From Leishmania infantum JPCM5 (taxonomy: Eukaryota > Euglenozoa > Kinetoplastea > Trypanosomatida > Trypanosomatidae): a stretch of DNA of 64,000 bases. Each line of letters begins with the position of its first letter. Position 1 is the stretch's first letter. The position numbers were made by a program, and so were the translations under genes. Location of the stretch: positions 69,501 to 133,500 of the forward strand of contig NC_009396.2 in NCBI RefSeq assembly GCF_000002875.2, written 5' to 3'. The notes under the pieces are model-generated. The model had not been told where the DNA came from. It made no database searches and worked only from the letters and a program-made list of their open reading frames with translations. Below, in pieces: positions 52,625-62,251 of this stretch.

Positions 52625-55600
52625 ATGCAGGGATCTCCATACGGTCACCATCAACTACAGCCACCGCCGCAGCAGGGCCGCCAATCGGCTACTGCTGAAG
52701 CGGTCGATGTCCCCTACAGCGATGCGAACATAGCGACGGTGCTGTCGCTGTCGCCCTTCTCAGAGTTTTGCAAGTTGCGTGATAAGTGGGCCGCCAAGCC
52801 GCTGATCCGCGGCCGCTATGTCGGCATGTGCGGCGGCGACCCGGCGCAGCGGGAGCGGCGCGAAGACTTCGAGTACATCACGCTCAGCGCCTCACCCTCG
52901 GCATCTTCCCATGCCTTTGGCGGCAGTGCACATCGGAGCGCCATGTGGGGGCAAGTAGAGGCGTACAGCCGATCCGCAGCAGGCAAGACGATTGATCCGG
53001 CCCAGCAGCGGACGCCGCTGGCGCTGGAGAAGTCGATGCACTTTCTTGTCGAGCACTACCTGCGCGTGCCGCACACGCCCCTCGTCTACACGGAGCCTTT
53101 CCGCATTTGGGGCTACCTATGGGACCGGTTTCGCGGTATCCGCACGACGTGGGGTCCTCAGCTGCCCCCGAGCAACGTTAGCCTTCAGGGATACGTGGAC
53201 AGCGAAACGGGTCGCACGCTCTCCGTGGAAGAGCTGCACCGCGAGAGCTACCGTCGCGTGCGCTGGCTCGAGTTCACCGTCGCCGCACTCGCCGTGGGCG
53301 GGGCGTACCTCTGCTGCTCCCCCGAAGGCTGCCAGCGGTTCATGCAAGACAAGAAGCAGTTCCTCGAGTCCATGTCACAGTGCTTCACCGACCTCACCGT
53401 CTTCTACCGGGCAGAGCAGCGGCACCGCAACGCCGAGTTCTTCTCTGTGCTGCTGCTGCTCTACGGCCTGCAACAGGAGATGAAGGTCGAGGACCGCTCG
53501 TCGTTCTGCCGCTTCCACACGGTCATCGTGAACGGCGAGCCTCGCCTGTGTCCAGAGAACGCGTCGGAAAGTGTCAACCTTGCGCAGGTGTACCGAGAGC
53601 TGGAGAAGCAGCCGCACATGCTCGAGACGCAGCCGGTGCGGGTGGCCCTTGAGCTCATTCACTTCTGGGCGGCGCGGCAGTGGTTTCAGTTCTTCGAATT
53701 CTGCAAGTCTGCCCCCATGACACCGCTGCAGCGCGCTGTCGTCTTTCAGTCCTTCACCTACGGTCGCTACCGCGCGGTGCTGGATCTCGTGTTGCCCAAC
53801 TACTACGTCTATCCAAAACTGCGCGTGCGACACGCCATCCTGGTTGCCGAGTTGGCCGACCAGCTCATGATGGGCCACGATCATTGCCTCGAGTTCCTGA
53901 AGCGGATGGGCCTTGACGCTCAACTCGAGTGCAAGACTCCGCACCAGCTGCAACAGCAAGCGGCAAGCTCCTTCTACCCCATCGCGTCACCAACGTCCGG
54001 CCCCACGGCTGCCACCGTCGCAGGAGCCTCAGCGAGTGGTGCTAAAGCCGGCTGGTACCTGAACCTGTGCCACCCGAACTCGGACCCTCTCATCACGGCG
54101 GATGAGCTCGAGAAGAGGTGCGTTAACAAGCGGGTTCTCTTCTTCCCCACGCACCCCGCCTTCTTTGGGTTTCGCGTCTCTCACGTGGCGTACGAGCGGT
54201 TCCCAGACGCGAAGGGCTTTCCAACCGCCGGCACCGAAGACGTCTGTGATGCGCTTGCGGTGGCCGGAAGCAGCTCCCCAGTCGGCCGCGGCGCCGTGCG
54301 ATCCCCATCGGGTCTTCAGGGCCGCGTCGTAACGCGGTCAAAGCCGGGTACGTTGCCGAGGAGGCGTTTGGGGTTGGCAAGCCGCGGCGACTACGGGGAC
54401 GGCGGTGATGAGGACTACTACTTCGATGAGTACTGCCACGACGGCAGTAACGACGAAGAGTGCGAGAGGGATGACGGTAGCGGTAGCGATGACGGCGGTG
54501 CCCACCGGAACACGGGCGATGGCTGCGACTCGCCACCGCAGCGGCAATCAACGGTGTCTCCTCCCTCTGCGATGTCGCCCTCCTTGGACAAGGAAGCGGC
54601 TCTGCTTGGCCAGCTTGGGTGCCCCGTCAACCTGATGGAGGTGTTGGAGGTCTACTGCCCACCCTACAACAGCGAAGTTGCCGCGCTGCGGCTGTCGGAC
54701 GCCAGCGAGGAGCTGTTTGCGTCGCTGCCGGCGCACCGCGCGGAAATGCTGCTCCGCTGCCGCCACGCGCACCTGCGAGCCCGACACTGGCAAAGGGCAT
54801 CAGCGCGTGACGCTGACACGGCGGCGGCGGTGTCCGAGGAGAAGGCGCTGTACTGGGCAGAGAAGATGGAGATGGAGTCCGTCTCCACGGCGAGCAGCCT
54901 CTTCGACGGCAGAGATCACGATGATGTGGACGACGACGAGCGAGAGGGACATGACGTCGATGCGGCAGCGGCGCATCGCGCTGCAGTCGCGGACGTGTCA
55001 TTGTCATCGCAGGCCGACGCTCTCCCGCCAGCAGTCATCGAAGCCCGGCAGCTGCTCACCGCTATCCGGGATAACCCACTCTACGCGGCAGCCGCAGCAG
55101 ACCGCGCGGAGGCGGAGGATAAGGCTCGGCGAGGAAAGCAGGAAGAGGCCGACGCGCGAAGAGGGGCAACCACCGCAGAGACAGCTCGAAGCGACCAACC
55201 GCAGCGGGCGCTGGCACTGACCGAGACGGGTCAATGCACTGTCGCTCCCCTACCAGACAACGGCAACGATGAGGCCGACCAGCGCTGCAAGTCGCAGAAC
55301 CCACGTGTTGCTGTAGAGCCGCCAACGACGCTGCCGACTCGGAGCCTAGTGGACATGATTGGAAACGATGCTGATGCGCAGGCGGTTACAGAGGGCAGTT
55401 CGAGGGGCCCCCGAGACGCGAGCGCGACGCATCAGGAGCGGCAGCAAAGTATGGACCAGGAAGACTCAGCCACGACGGTGGAGACGCACCGGCATCTGCA
55501 GCCACAGAAGCCAGCGTCCCCATCACCTCCATTGTCGATGCCGACGCTTCAGCCTCTCGTGTCCACGGCGGCCAACGTGTTCACACCTGGCAAACGTGAG

Positions 55601-58321
55601 CCGATCGTTGTTGCTGGCACCGGCAGCACAACACCGATCCCCACGGCGGGGCAGCGCGAGGGCAGCAGCGGCAGCAGCAGCGGTAGCGGTGTACCGATGC
55701 TAGGCTACAGCCACCTGAAGCCGCTGAAGCAGACGCTGTCCGGCGACGGTGAGGATGACGAGAAGAGCGCTGGCGCTGGCACAGAGCCAGGGATTTTGAG
55801 TGGCAGTGACGGGTCCATCTCCGCGTCTGCTGCCGACGGCTCCGAGGCGACATCGGACAGCAGCTCCGCCGAGGGCGGCACATCGGCGCCGCCCTGTCCG
55901 CCTCTGTGGGGCGGACAGCGTCCCTTGCCGGTGCCACCGTCGAAGGCGACGTCCGACAGCTTCACGCCGCGGTTTCCACTGGAAGCGCGACCGGAATATT
56001 CAGCAGCCGGTGCAGCGTCTCACCGCACCGGCGGAGAGGCGGCACGAGGAGTCGCTAGCGAGAACGAGAGCGGCGAGGATGCTGTTGTGGAGGTGCGGGC
56101 ACGCGTCAGCGACGGTGTCTGGAAGCACCACAAGCCCGAGACGGCGTGGCAGCGCGGTGTGCTCGTGCAGCGACCGTCACCGGTACCTATCCCTGCCGCC
56201 TCCGTGGACGTCTTCGCTCGCGCGTGCGTTCCTCTTATTGAGGAGTACCTGCATCTGTGGGTGCGACTGACACACGAAGACGACGCGACGCTGCGCACCG
56301 CAGCGCAGTACGTGCTCGACATCCGCGAAGCCGAAGCAGAGGCGCCAGCTACGCAGAGCGCCAACGGTGGCCCCGAGGGCGGCGATGAAGCTAGTTGTGC
56401 GGTACAAACTCGGCGAGGGCGCCTGGCGCAACGTCGCTACAGCAGCGCACTGAGAGGCGGAGGAGGAGCAACAGCGGCAGCGTCCACGTGGTGGCGGCAG
56501 CGGCGTCTGCAATGCACCGCCCGTGCGATGGCGCTCGTGGCTCGTCAGCTTCTCACGACGGCGGTGCTTCGGGGCAGCATGAGCGAGTACGGGCAGCTGA
56601 TGTGGGACCTCTCCCTATCAGGGTGGGCGTCCTCAAAGGCGGCAGACCACGATTCCGCTTTTGGCAGCGGTCTCCGCGCAACGGACCCTATCCGCAGAGG
56701 CGTGGCGAAGGCGCGCGCGGCGCAGCGGCACTGTGCCGCCTATGACGACAGCGATGACGCGCGAGCGGCACGCCTAAGCCGTGGTTGCTCCGCCGCCGTG
56801 CTCTCTGCAAGCAACGTTGACGCGATTCTCGCCGCTGCGCAGACACGATCTAACAGGACTTTGGCGAGCAGCGCGGATGGCACAGTAACCGCATGGCCCG
56901 TGGCTGCGAGTACTGCTTCGACGCGCTCTGCGATGCCCTTCACGTTCACGCAGGAAAAGGCAGGTCTAGGCTACGCGAAGGACACATGCGAGGCCGCCTT
57001 GGACGAAGCCTTGAACACCGTCTTCAGCTGCGCCGTTGGAGCAGTGACGCTGCCCGCCCGCGACTCACTCGCAGCTTTACTCTCCAGTGCGGTCGACGTG
57101 TCGCTCGACTCTGCCGGCGCTTGCAGCCGCTCCCGCCGCACCTGCACAGCGGCAGCGCTTCAGCTCACCAGCATCTACATCTGGGTGAGCACCGAGAGCT
57201 ACAGTGACCGCGAGTGCCCTGCCACGCCGGCAGCCGTAGCCAGCACCGGCGCGGCGGACGCGGCGCTGTTTGCTCGCCTGTTTCAGAATGAAAGGGAGCG
57301 GTGGCTCGTGTCCGTGATGCTTCCGGCAACCGCATGCGCGGCATTCGAGGTGTTCGGTGATGTGGATCACCGAAGCGATGATGATGAGCAAGCATCGCGG
57401 GGGCAGCCCAACGCCAGCCGACGGAGCGGGAAGCGTCGTCGCAGCAGCGCGCAGCACAGCCATGTCGGCGACAACACGCGCAGTGTCCTATGGCTGCGCG
57501 AAGTGGGCACTGACCCACACAGCGCGTCGGCGTTCCCTCCAACCCCGCTTGCGGCGCGGCTGTTTCAACGCGATCATTTCGCAGACGTGCAGGTGGTGCG
57601 CTCCGCAGTGATGTCCTCCAGGCACAGCGTCGGCGCTGCGGCCCATGGGAGCAGCACACTGCCGCTCATGACACGTATCGCCCTCTACGGCTGCGACACG
57701 CACACGCTGCCGCGCTTGCGTGTGCGGCGCGATGGCGGGGTGCGGCTTGCGCAGCAGCACAGCGGCTTCTCGACGGATGACGGCCACGCAAAGGTTGAGC
57801 AGGTGAAAGCCTCGCCGGACTCCACGCGAGCGCTTGCGATGTCCCATGCTCACTACACGGCCCTCCTCACCGTCGACATCGCAGAACCGGGGTACATGGC
57901 GAAGGCGCGGCGTGCGTTGGCAGCGGTCGTGGCAAGTCACGTCGGGTACACGACGACTGCATCTGCGCGTGGCGCGGCGACGGCGATGGAGTGGAACGGT
58001 CACTGGGAGGGGGTGCCGGAGCAGAACTGCGTGGAGGGAATTGTTTTGTGCCTCCTGAGCTCGCCCGCACAGTTGGCGGGCACTGCCTCCATCGTTGCGG
58101 AGCTCGAGGGCATGTTCTCAGACCTTTGGCATCACCGGCACGGCGCAGGCGAGAGGCGCAAGACTAGTATCATCGCCGCAGCTTCCGCGCCGGCTGTCGT
58201 GGGCGTTGAGATCGTGTACGGGGATGCAGAGGGGGCGAAGGCAGCCATGAAGAAGGGCATGCAGACGCTCCTGTCCATTTACGCGCAGCAGGCAATGGCT
58301 GCGCTGGACAGCGACAGCTGA
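52625..58321 (+). CDS. SAC3/GANP-family protein, 1898 aa
   Basis: The N-terminal 460 residues show SAC3/GANP landmarks. RGRYVGMCGGDPAQRERRE (62-80) corresponds to the family's GxCxxMCPexER start. ALEKSMHFLVEHYLR (133-147) and FRIWGYLWDRFRGIRTTW (159-176) match the LxxTxxyLl and YxFlwDRxRaIR helices. A helical repeat/PCI-like stretch follows to about 460. SAC3-domain proteins act in mRNA export (TREX-2) or related PCI complexes, so a nuclear RNA role is inferred. Residues about 520-1190 are acidic Ser/Gly/Asp-rich linkers. Further ordered helical blocks appear at about 1190-1320 and 1440-1600 and near the C terminus (1690-1890), none recognised. First ATG of the frame, right after a strong pyrimidine-AG. 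The protein is long even for this family. Confidence 0.75.
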   Translation: MQGSPYGHHQLQPPPQQGRQSATAEAVDVPYSDANIATVLSLSPFSEFCKLRDKWAAKPLIRGRYVGMCGGDPAQRERREDFEYITLSASPSASSHAFGGSAHRSAMWGQVEAYSRSAAGKTIDPAQQRTPLALEKSMHFLVEHYLRVPHTPLVYTEPFRIWGYLWDRFRGIRTTWGPQLPPSNVSLQGYVDSETGRTLSVEELHRESYRRVRWLEFTVAALAVGGAYLCCSPEGCQRFMQDKKQFLESMSQCFTDLTVFYRAEQRHRNAEFFSVLLLLYGLQQEMKVEDRSSFCRFHTVIVNGEPRLCPENASESVNLAQVYRELEKQPHMLETQPVRVALELIHFWAARQWFQFFEFCKSAPMTPLQRAVVFQSFTYGRYRAVLDLVLPNYYVYPKLRVRHAILVAELADQLMMGHDHCLEFLKRMGLDAQLECKTPHQLQQQAASSFYPIASPTSGPTAATVAGASASGAKAGWYLNLCHPNSDPLITADELEKRCVNKRVLFFPTHPAFFGFRVSHVAYERFPDAKGFPTAGTEDVCDALAVAGSSSPVGRGAVRSPSGLQGRVVTRSKPGTLPRRRLGLASRGDYGDGGDEDYYFDEYCHDGSNDEECERDDGSGSDDGGAHRNTGDGCDSPPQRQSTVSPPSAMSPSLDKEAALLGQLGCPVNLMEVLEVYCPPYNSEVAALRLSDASEELFASLPAHRAEMLLRCRHAHLRARHWQRASARDADTAAAVSEEKALYWAEKMEMESVSTASSLFDGRDHDDVDDDEREGHDVDAAAAHRAAVADVSLSSQADALPPAVIEARQLLTAIRDNPLYAAAAADRAEAEDKARRGKQEEADARRGATTAETARSDQPQRALALTETGQCTVAPLPDNGNDEADQRCKSQNPRVAVEPPTTLPTRSLVDMIGNDADAQAVTEGSSRGPRDASATHQERQQSMDQEDSATTVETHRHLQPQKPASPSPPLSMPTLQPLVSTAANVFTPGKREPIVVAGTGSTTPIPTAGQREGSSGSSSGSGVPMLGYSHLKPLKQTLSGDGEDDEKSAGAGTEPGILSGSDGSISASAADGSEATSDSSSAEGGTSAPPCPPLWGGQRPLPVPPSKATSDSFTPRFPLEARPEYSAAGAASHRTGGEAARGVASENESGEDAVVEVRARVSDGVWKHHKPETAWQRGVLVQRPSPVPIPAASVDVFARACVPLIEEYLHLWVRLTHEDDATLRTAAQYVLDIREAEAEAPATQSANGGPEGGDEASCAVQTRRGRLAQRRYSSALRGGGGATAAASTWWRQRRLQCTARAMALVARQLLTTAVLRGSMSEYGQLMWDLSLSGWASSKAADHDSAFGSGLRATDPIRRGVAKARAAQRHCAAYDDSDDARAARLSRGCSAAVLSASNVDAILAAAQTRSNRTLASSADGTVTAWPVAASTASTRSAMPFTFTQEKAGLGYAKDTCEAALDEALNTVFSCAVGAVTLPARDSLAALLSSAVDVSLDSAGACSRSRRTCTAAALQLTSIYIWVSTESYSDRECPATPAAVASTGAADAALFARLFQNERERWLVSVMLPATACAAFEVFGDVDHRSDDDEQASRGQPNASRRSGKRRRSSAQHSHVGDNTRSVLWLREVGTDPHSASAFPPTPLAARLFQRDHFADVQVVRSAVMSSRHSVGAAAHGSSTLPLMTRIALYGCDTHTLPRLRVRRDGGVRLAQQHSGFSTDDGHAKVEQVKASPDSTRALAMSHAHYTALLTVDIAEPGYMAKARRALAAVVASHVGYTTTASARGAATAMEWNGHWEGVPEQNCVEGIVLCLLSSPAQLAGTASIVAELEGMFSDLWHHRHGAGERRKTSIIAAASAPAVVGVEIVYGDAEGAKAAMKKGMQTLLSIYAQQAMAALDSDS

Positions 58322-58786
58322 TACACGCACCTAATCCAGCACCTATTCGGTCTCTTTCAACCAAAGGACAGCATTGATGGTGTGAGATGAAGTGGTGAGT
58401 GCAAGCGCAGTCTCCTGGGTGCTGGAAGACAAGTCGCAGAGGGGATGGGTGGACGAGGCAGACACAAGCCACGCCACCTCTCCGGTAGGGGGTGCTAGCC
58501 TCATCGCGTCGTCTTTGGCGCGGACACCTGGGTGATGTCCTGGGGGAACACATGGAAAAATAGGGGCGTTGCGCGACCCGCCTCCTCCGCATCGCAGTTG
58601 GGCGATGACTTGCATTCTCGCTTGCTCGCGTGCTCTCTACGTACTTCGCCATATTTTTTTTTCCACGAGTCTCCTCGCTTTTTATGCATACACACACACA
58701 CACATATGTACAAGCATCACGTACGCATGTGCACACAGGCATGCAGCAGTCTTTCGCTCTTTCTTGCTCTTCCTCTGTGTGACGTT
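58322..58786. other. intergenic region
   Basis: About 465 bases, including a T-run near 58652 and an AC run near 58690. In-frame ATGs at 58535, 58706 and 58727 precede the chosen start of the next gene; the intervening codons look like UTR. No separate gene. Confidence 0.6.
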
Positions 58787-60634
58787 ATGGTCTACGTGCG
58801 GCTCATTACCCCGGCGCTGGCGAGGCTGCTCGATGCGGCGGCCACCGCGCCTGAAATAGAGCAGGTCCGGCGTGACTTTATCGAGGAACGCCTGCACGCT
58901 CTTGTGCACACACAGTCACCATCCCAGCTGGAGGGTGCCCTGTGGATCTACATCGTCTCTCAGCAGCAACTGCTTTCGAGAACCGCGCACGACTCCAAAG
59001 CCCCGGCTCAGCAGCAGGGAACGAACTGCGGCGCGCTTGAAGCGCCAACGTCGTCCAGCAGCTCCAGCTGTCCGCTGCCGCCGTCGCTCTTGTTGCCCGA
59101 GTCCCTGACATGTATCAGCGACGCCGTGCGGTGGTACTGTGGCGAGTTGCCGGTGCCTGCTGCTTGCCCGGCAGCTGATGAGTGCGAGGCGGCTTCACAG
59201 ACGACGCCGCAACCGCCGCAGGGGGCGCAACAAGAGAAGCAGCCAAAGTCAAAGACGGTCATCCACATCAAGCGAGAGCCTTGTGCCTTGCCGGCAGAGC
59301 AACCGGGAGCACGGATCGATGAGCTCCTTCGACAGCGCCAGCAGCCGGCTCAGCGCCGCGAGCAGGCAGCTGGGCCCCTTGCTACCGTACAGCTGGCCCT
59401 CGATGCACTCGCCCAGCTCAAGCGTGTTCCCGCGCTTCTTCAGCCTCGCACCATCGCCCTTCTTGTGCGCGACTTTGTCTCGCTCTGGAGCCTCGTCTAT
59501 CTGTGCAAGCAGCTGAAGCGCCACCAGCAGTGCAAGGAGCGTCTGCTGGCGGGCACGGTGACCGCAGCGATCGGGGAGATGGACGTGAAACGCGGTCTCG
59601 GCGGGGACTGGAGGCGTCGCGACCGCACTCGCGTCGGGCACAGCCCTATCGCGCACGACGCCGACGCCGAGCCCATCGCGGTGTGCTTCCACGATTACGA
59701 TCTGCTACTGCCATGGGACCTTGTCCAGCGTGTATTGTCGCCGCCAGATGTCTCCATGGCAGCCACTGCAGCGCAGTGTCGAGCCGTGGAGGAGGCCAGG
59801 GCTGGCGCGCTGTCTTCCGCGTCTGCAAGAACGGCCGCCACCTCCCCTGCCTTCGCGCTCATCCTGAACCCTGCAGTGACGCCTATGGACGACAACCCAG
59901 ACCGTCTACGCAAGAACGCACGCATCGACGCCATTGACAAGGCTGCCAGCAAGTACTACTACGCCTTGCTGTCAGCTCGCGCGCACGGGCAGACAAGTGA
60001 GCACATCCGCGGCGCACCGTCAGGAGCCTCCTCTGCGTCCGCCGCGGTCCACCAAGAGGCGTTGCGCAGCTCCTTGACGACAGTAGACATTGGCGAGTAC
60101 GGTGTGCTCGACCCTTCGAGGATGCGCGCGCCGTCCTACCTTGCAGGAGCGAATAGGTCACTCTCTGGTGGCGTCGGCGGCGGGTCGTCGAGAGCGGCGT
60201 CGGCAAGTTCGGAGACGGCCGCCAAGTCGTATGCGTTATTTCTGCGCGACGCCTCGATCGGCTTCGACATCCAGGTGATGGCCCTCACCGGCGCCGGTGT
60301 TGGCTACTACCTCGGCTACCTGCGCGGGTTGTCGTCGGAGTGGTGCACGCTGTACGCCGTGGTCGGCCTTGTGACGATGATGCTGGTGGACGCTGGTCTG
60401 CTCATAATTCGGATAGGACGGCAGGATGAGGCGGTGCTCAAGGCCCGCGCACGGATTCGCCAGCAGCGGGAAAAACTGAATAAAGAAGGCGAGAAGCTCG
60501 TACGGTCCATGCAGGCCGCCGCAAGTCTATCTGCGGCCGACGGTGCTGAGCTGACTTTCGCCTCCGCTGGCAAGGCAGGTGCTGCAGTCCCCCTTAAGAT
60601 GGAGACGGACCCGCACGCCAAGAAGAACCAGTAG
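58787..60634 (+). CDS. two-span ER membrane protein, Vma12/TMEM199-like (putative V-ATPase assembly factor)
   Basis: The 615-residue protein has a soluble, low-complexity N-terminal two thirds. Two membrane segments lie close together near the C terminus (about 490-512, in DIQVMALTGAGVGYYLGYL, and about 520-543, in YAVVGLVTMMLVDAGLLII). A charged cytosolic helix follows (QDEAVLKARARIRQQREKL). It ends in KKNQ, a textbook dilysine KKxx ER-retrieval signal. Two C-terminal spans facing the cytosol plus ER retention fit the Vma12/TMEM199 family, which assembles the V-ATPase V0 sector in the ER. This is architecture-based inference, and the N-terminal extension is far longer than in yeast or human. 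In-frame ATGs at 58706 and 58727 are alternative starts. A SIDER fragment begins 47 bases after the stop. Confidence 0.6.
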   Translation: MVYVRLITPALARLLDAAATAPEIEQVRRDFIEERLHALVHTQSPSQLEGALWIYIVSQQQLLSRTAHDSKAPAQQQGTNCGALEAPTSSSSSSCPLPPSLLLPESLTCISDAVRWYCGELPVPAACPAADECEAASQTTPQPPQGAQQEKQPKSKTVIHIKREPCALPAEQPGARIDELLRQRQQPAQRREQAAGPLATVQLALDALAQLKRVPALLQPRTIALLVRDFVSLWSLVYLCKQLKRHQQCKERLLAGTVTAAIGEMDVKRGLGGDWRRRDRTRVGHSPIAHDADAEPIAVCFHDYDLLLPWDLVQRVLSPPDVSMAATAAQCRAVEEARAGALSSASARTAATSPAFALILNPAVTPMDDNPDRLRKNARIDAIDKAASKYYYALLSARAHGQTSEHIRGAPSGASSASAAVHQEALRSSLTTVDIGEYGVLDPSRMRAPSYLAGANRSLSGGVGGGSSRAASASSETAAKSYALFLRDASIGFDIQVMALTGAGVGYYLGYLRGLSSEWCTLYAVVGLVTMMLVDAGLLIIRIGRQDEAVLKARARIRQQREKLNKEGEKLVRSMQAAASLSAADGAELTFASAGKAGAAVPLKMETDPHAKKNQ

Positions 60635-60680
60635 CGCTAGCACTGACGTGCCTCGTGAATGGCTAGCACAGGAGGTCAGA

Positions 60681-60913
60681 GCGACATATCGCCACTGGTC
60701 TCGGCGGCCAGGCCGTGGATGGCGGGGCGGAAGCATGGGTAGAGTGTGAGGCGGAGGGGCCGTGCTCTCAGATGACGGAGTCGGGGCATTGTGCCGTGAC
60801 ACCTGCGCGTCTGCGGCTGCTTCGCACCACGCGGATGGGCTGCCTGTGACACAGGGCCGCGCAGGGGCTGTCGCGTGGCGCATGGCCGCATGCGGTGCGG
60901 GGCAGAGCCATGG
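60681..60913 (-). mobile_element. SIDER fragment, 3' module, antisense in a 3'UTR
   Basis: The reverse complement matches part of the 3' module of the element at 45757-46097, from GCACCGCATGCGG to GTGGCGATA. It lies 47 bases past the stop of the Vma12-like gene, so it is probably inside that gene's 3'UTR, in antisense orientation. It lacks the 5' signature half. Confidence 0.75.
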
Positions 60914-61743
60914 GCGCGTTCGAAATTCATGAAACGTCTGAGCTGCACTGCACGTTGCACTTTTTTTTCTTGTCTGCTGCTCTCTTCCCCTCGGTGGCGG
61001 CGCAGGTGTGCGGTGGTCTGCTGGCGTGTTTGCGTGTCTCTTTGGGTGATTCTAAGCTGCGCGAGCAGACTCGCATCGCTGTTCGTCGGTGCCGGTTGCG
61101 GTATGCGCACACGCGTACGCGTAAATGCGTTTTCGCTGCGTGTCTTCGGGGACGGAGGGAGTTCAGGCGGGGGTGGTTCAATGGAAGCCCGTCACGGCAC
61201 ACCCCGCTCTCACAGCAACCCGTCGAGCGGCAACGCCGGAGAGCGCACAAGAAGGAGCACGGAACAACGGTGCCGTGGGCAGATGCATGCAGCTCGAATC
61301 GGATGACCCCTCTTCATCCCCCTCTTCGAGATGCGGACGCTAGTCCAGGTGCGGAACCTAGGATGACGGTGTGTGTGTGCCTGCACGTGCCTCGTGTGTG
61401 CAGCCCCAACACGTGAAGCTCGCCTTCGCGGCCACCCCTCCTCCCATGGCTACACGCACGGGCACCTACGCCCATTCTCCACCACCCCCTCTCTTCTCTC
61501 TCATTGCCTCATCCTTTGCTCACACTCACGGGCGCACGCAGCAGAGTCCATATTAGCAGTCACTGGAGCCCGCATGCATCCACGCGGACGGCATGTGAGG
61601 CAGACTTTGACGGCCCCATCCCCACCCGTATCTACACTCAGCGTCCTTAGCTCCGTGAACTCGCGTGGTCATCGTCGCGATACACTTTATTTTTCGTTTG
61701 GAGCGGCTGTAGACATCTGCCGCTGCCACTGCTCTTGCGTGTG

Positions 61744-61808
61744 TCGCTCTTTCTCTCTTTCTCTGCTCCACTCCCTCCTCACCACCTTCTTCACCCTCTC
61801 TTGCAAAG
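61744..61808 (+). promoter_or_regulatory. candidate spliced-leader acceptor for the right-end gene
   Basis: A CT-rich tract of about 55 bases ends at TTGCAAAG, with the AG at 61807-61808. A second tract at 61920-61965 offers a closer alternative acceptor. Confidence 0.35.
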
Positions 61809-62251
61809 ACAGACAGTCCAGTTCGGGTGGCGTGGCTTCGCCGTGACTCAGCTTGCTCGCTCCCCCGACGGGTCAGCGTACAGAGACACGCACGGGGCAG
61901 CCAGCGCCCGCCTTTGCATCTCCCTTTAGTTTTTTTTTTGTTGCTTGCTCCTGCTTTCCTTTCCCATCGGTGATCGCGATTTTCAAGAGTCGCAAGTGGA
62001 CTGTGTGTACCCCCTCACCCTCTCTCTCCCATCCGTGTCCGCATCACCACCGGCGTTCCCGTACGGCTACTGCCTGCTTGCGCCAGATCGCTCTGCAGTG
62101 GTGCGCGAGTGCGAAATCCGTGGTCCGTGCGCTGTGAGGTGGTGTTGGGAGGCGAGGGTGCGCCTGTCTTCTGCTGCCACTGCTGCGGCGAATGCAGTCC
62201 GGCCATTTCCGTGCTTGCATTCGTCATTGAAAACGGCACCCGCTCTCCAAG

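Larger units (their letters stand above)
60635..62251. other. intergenic region
   Basis: Begins with an antisense SIDER fragment, followed by mixed sequence with a T-run at 60961, then strong pyrimidine tracts at 61744-61805 and 61920-61965 ahead of the next gene. No gene is seen. Confidence 0.65.
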
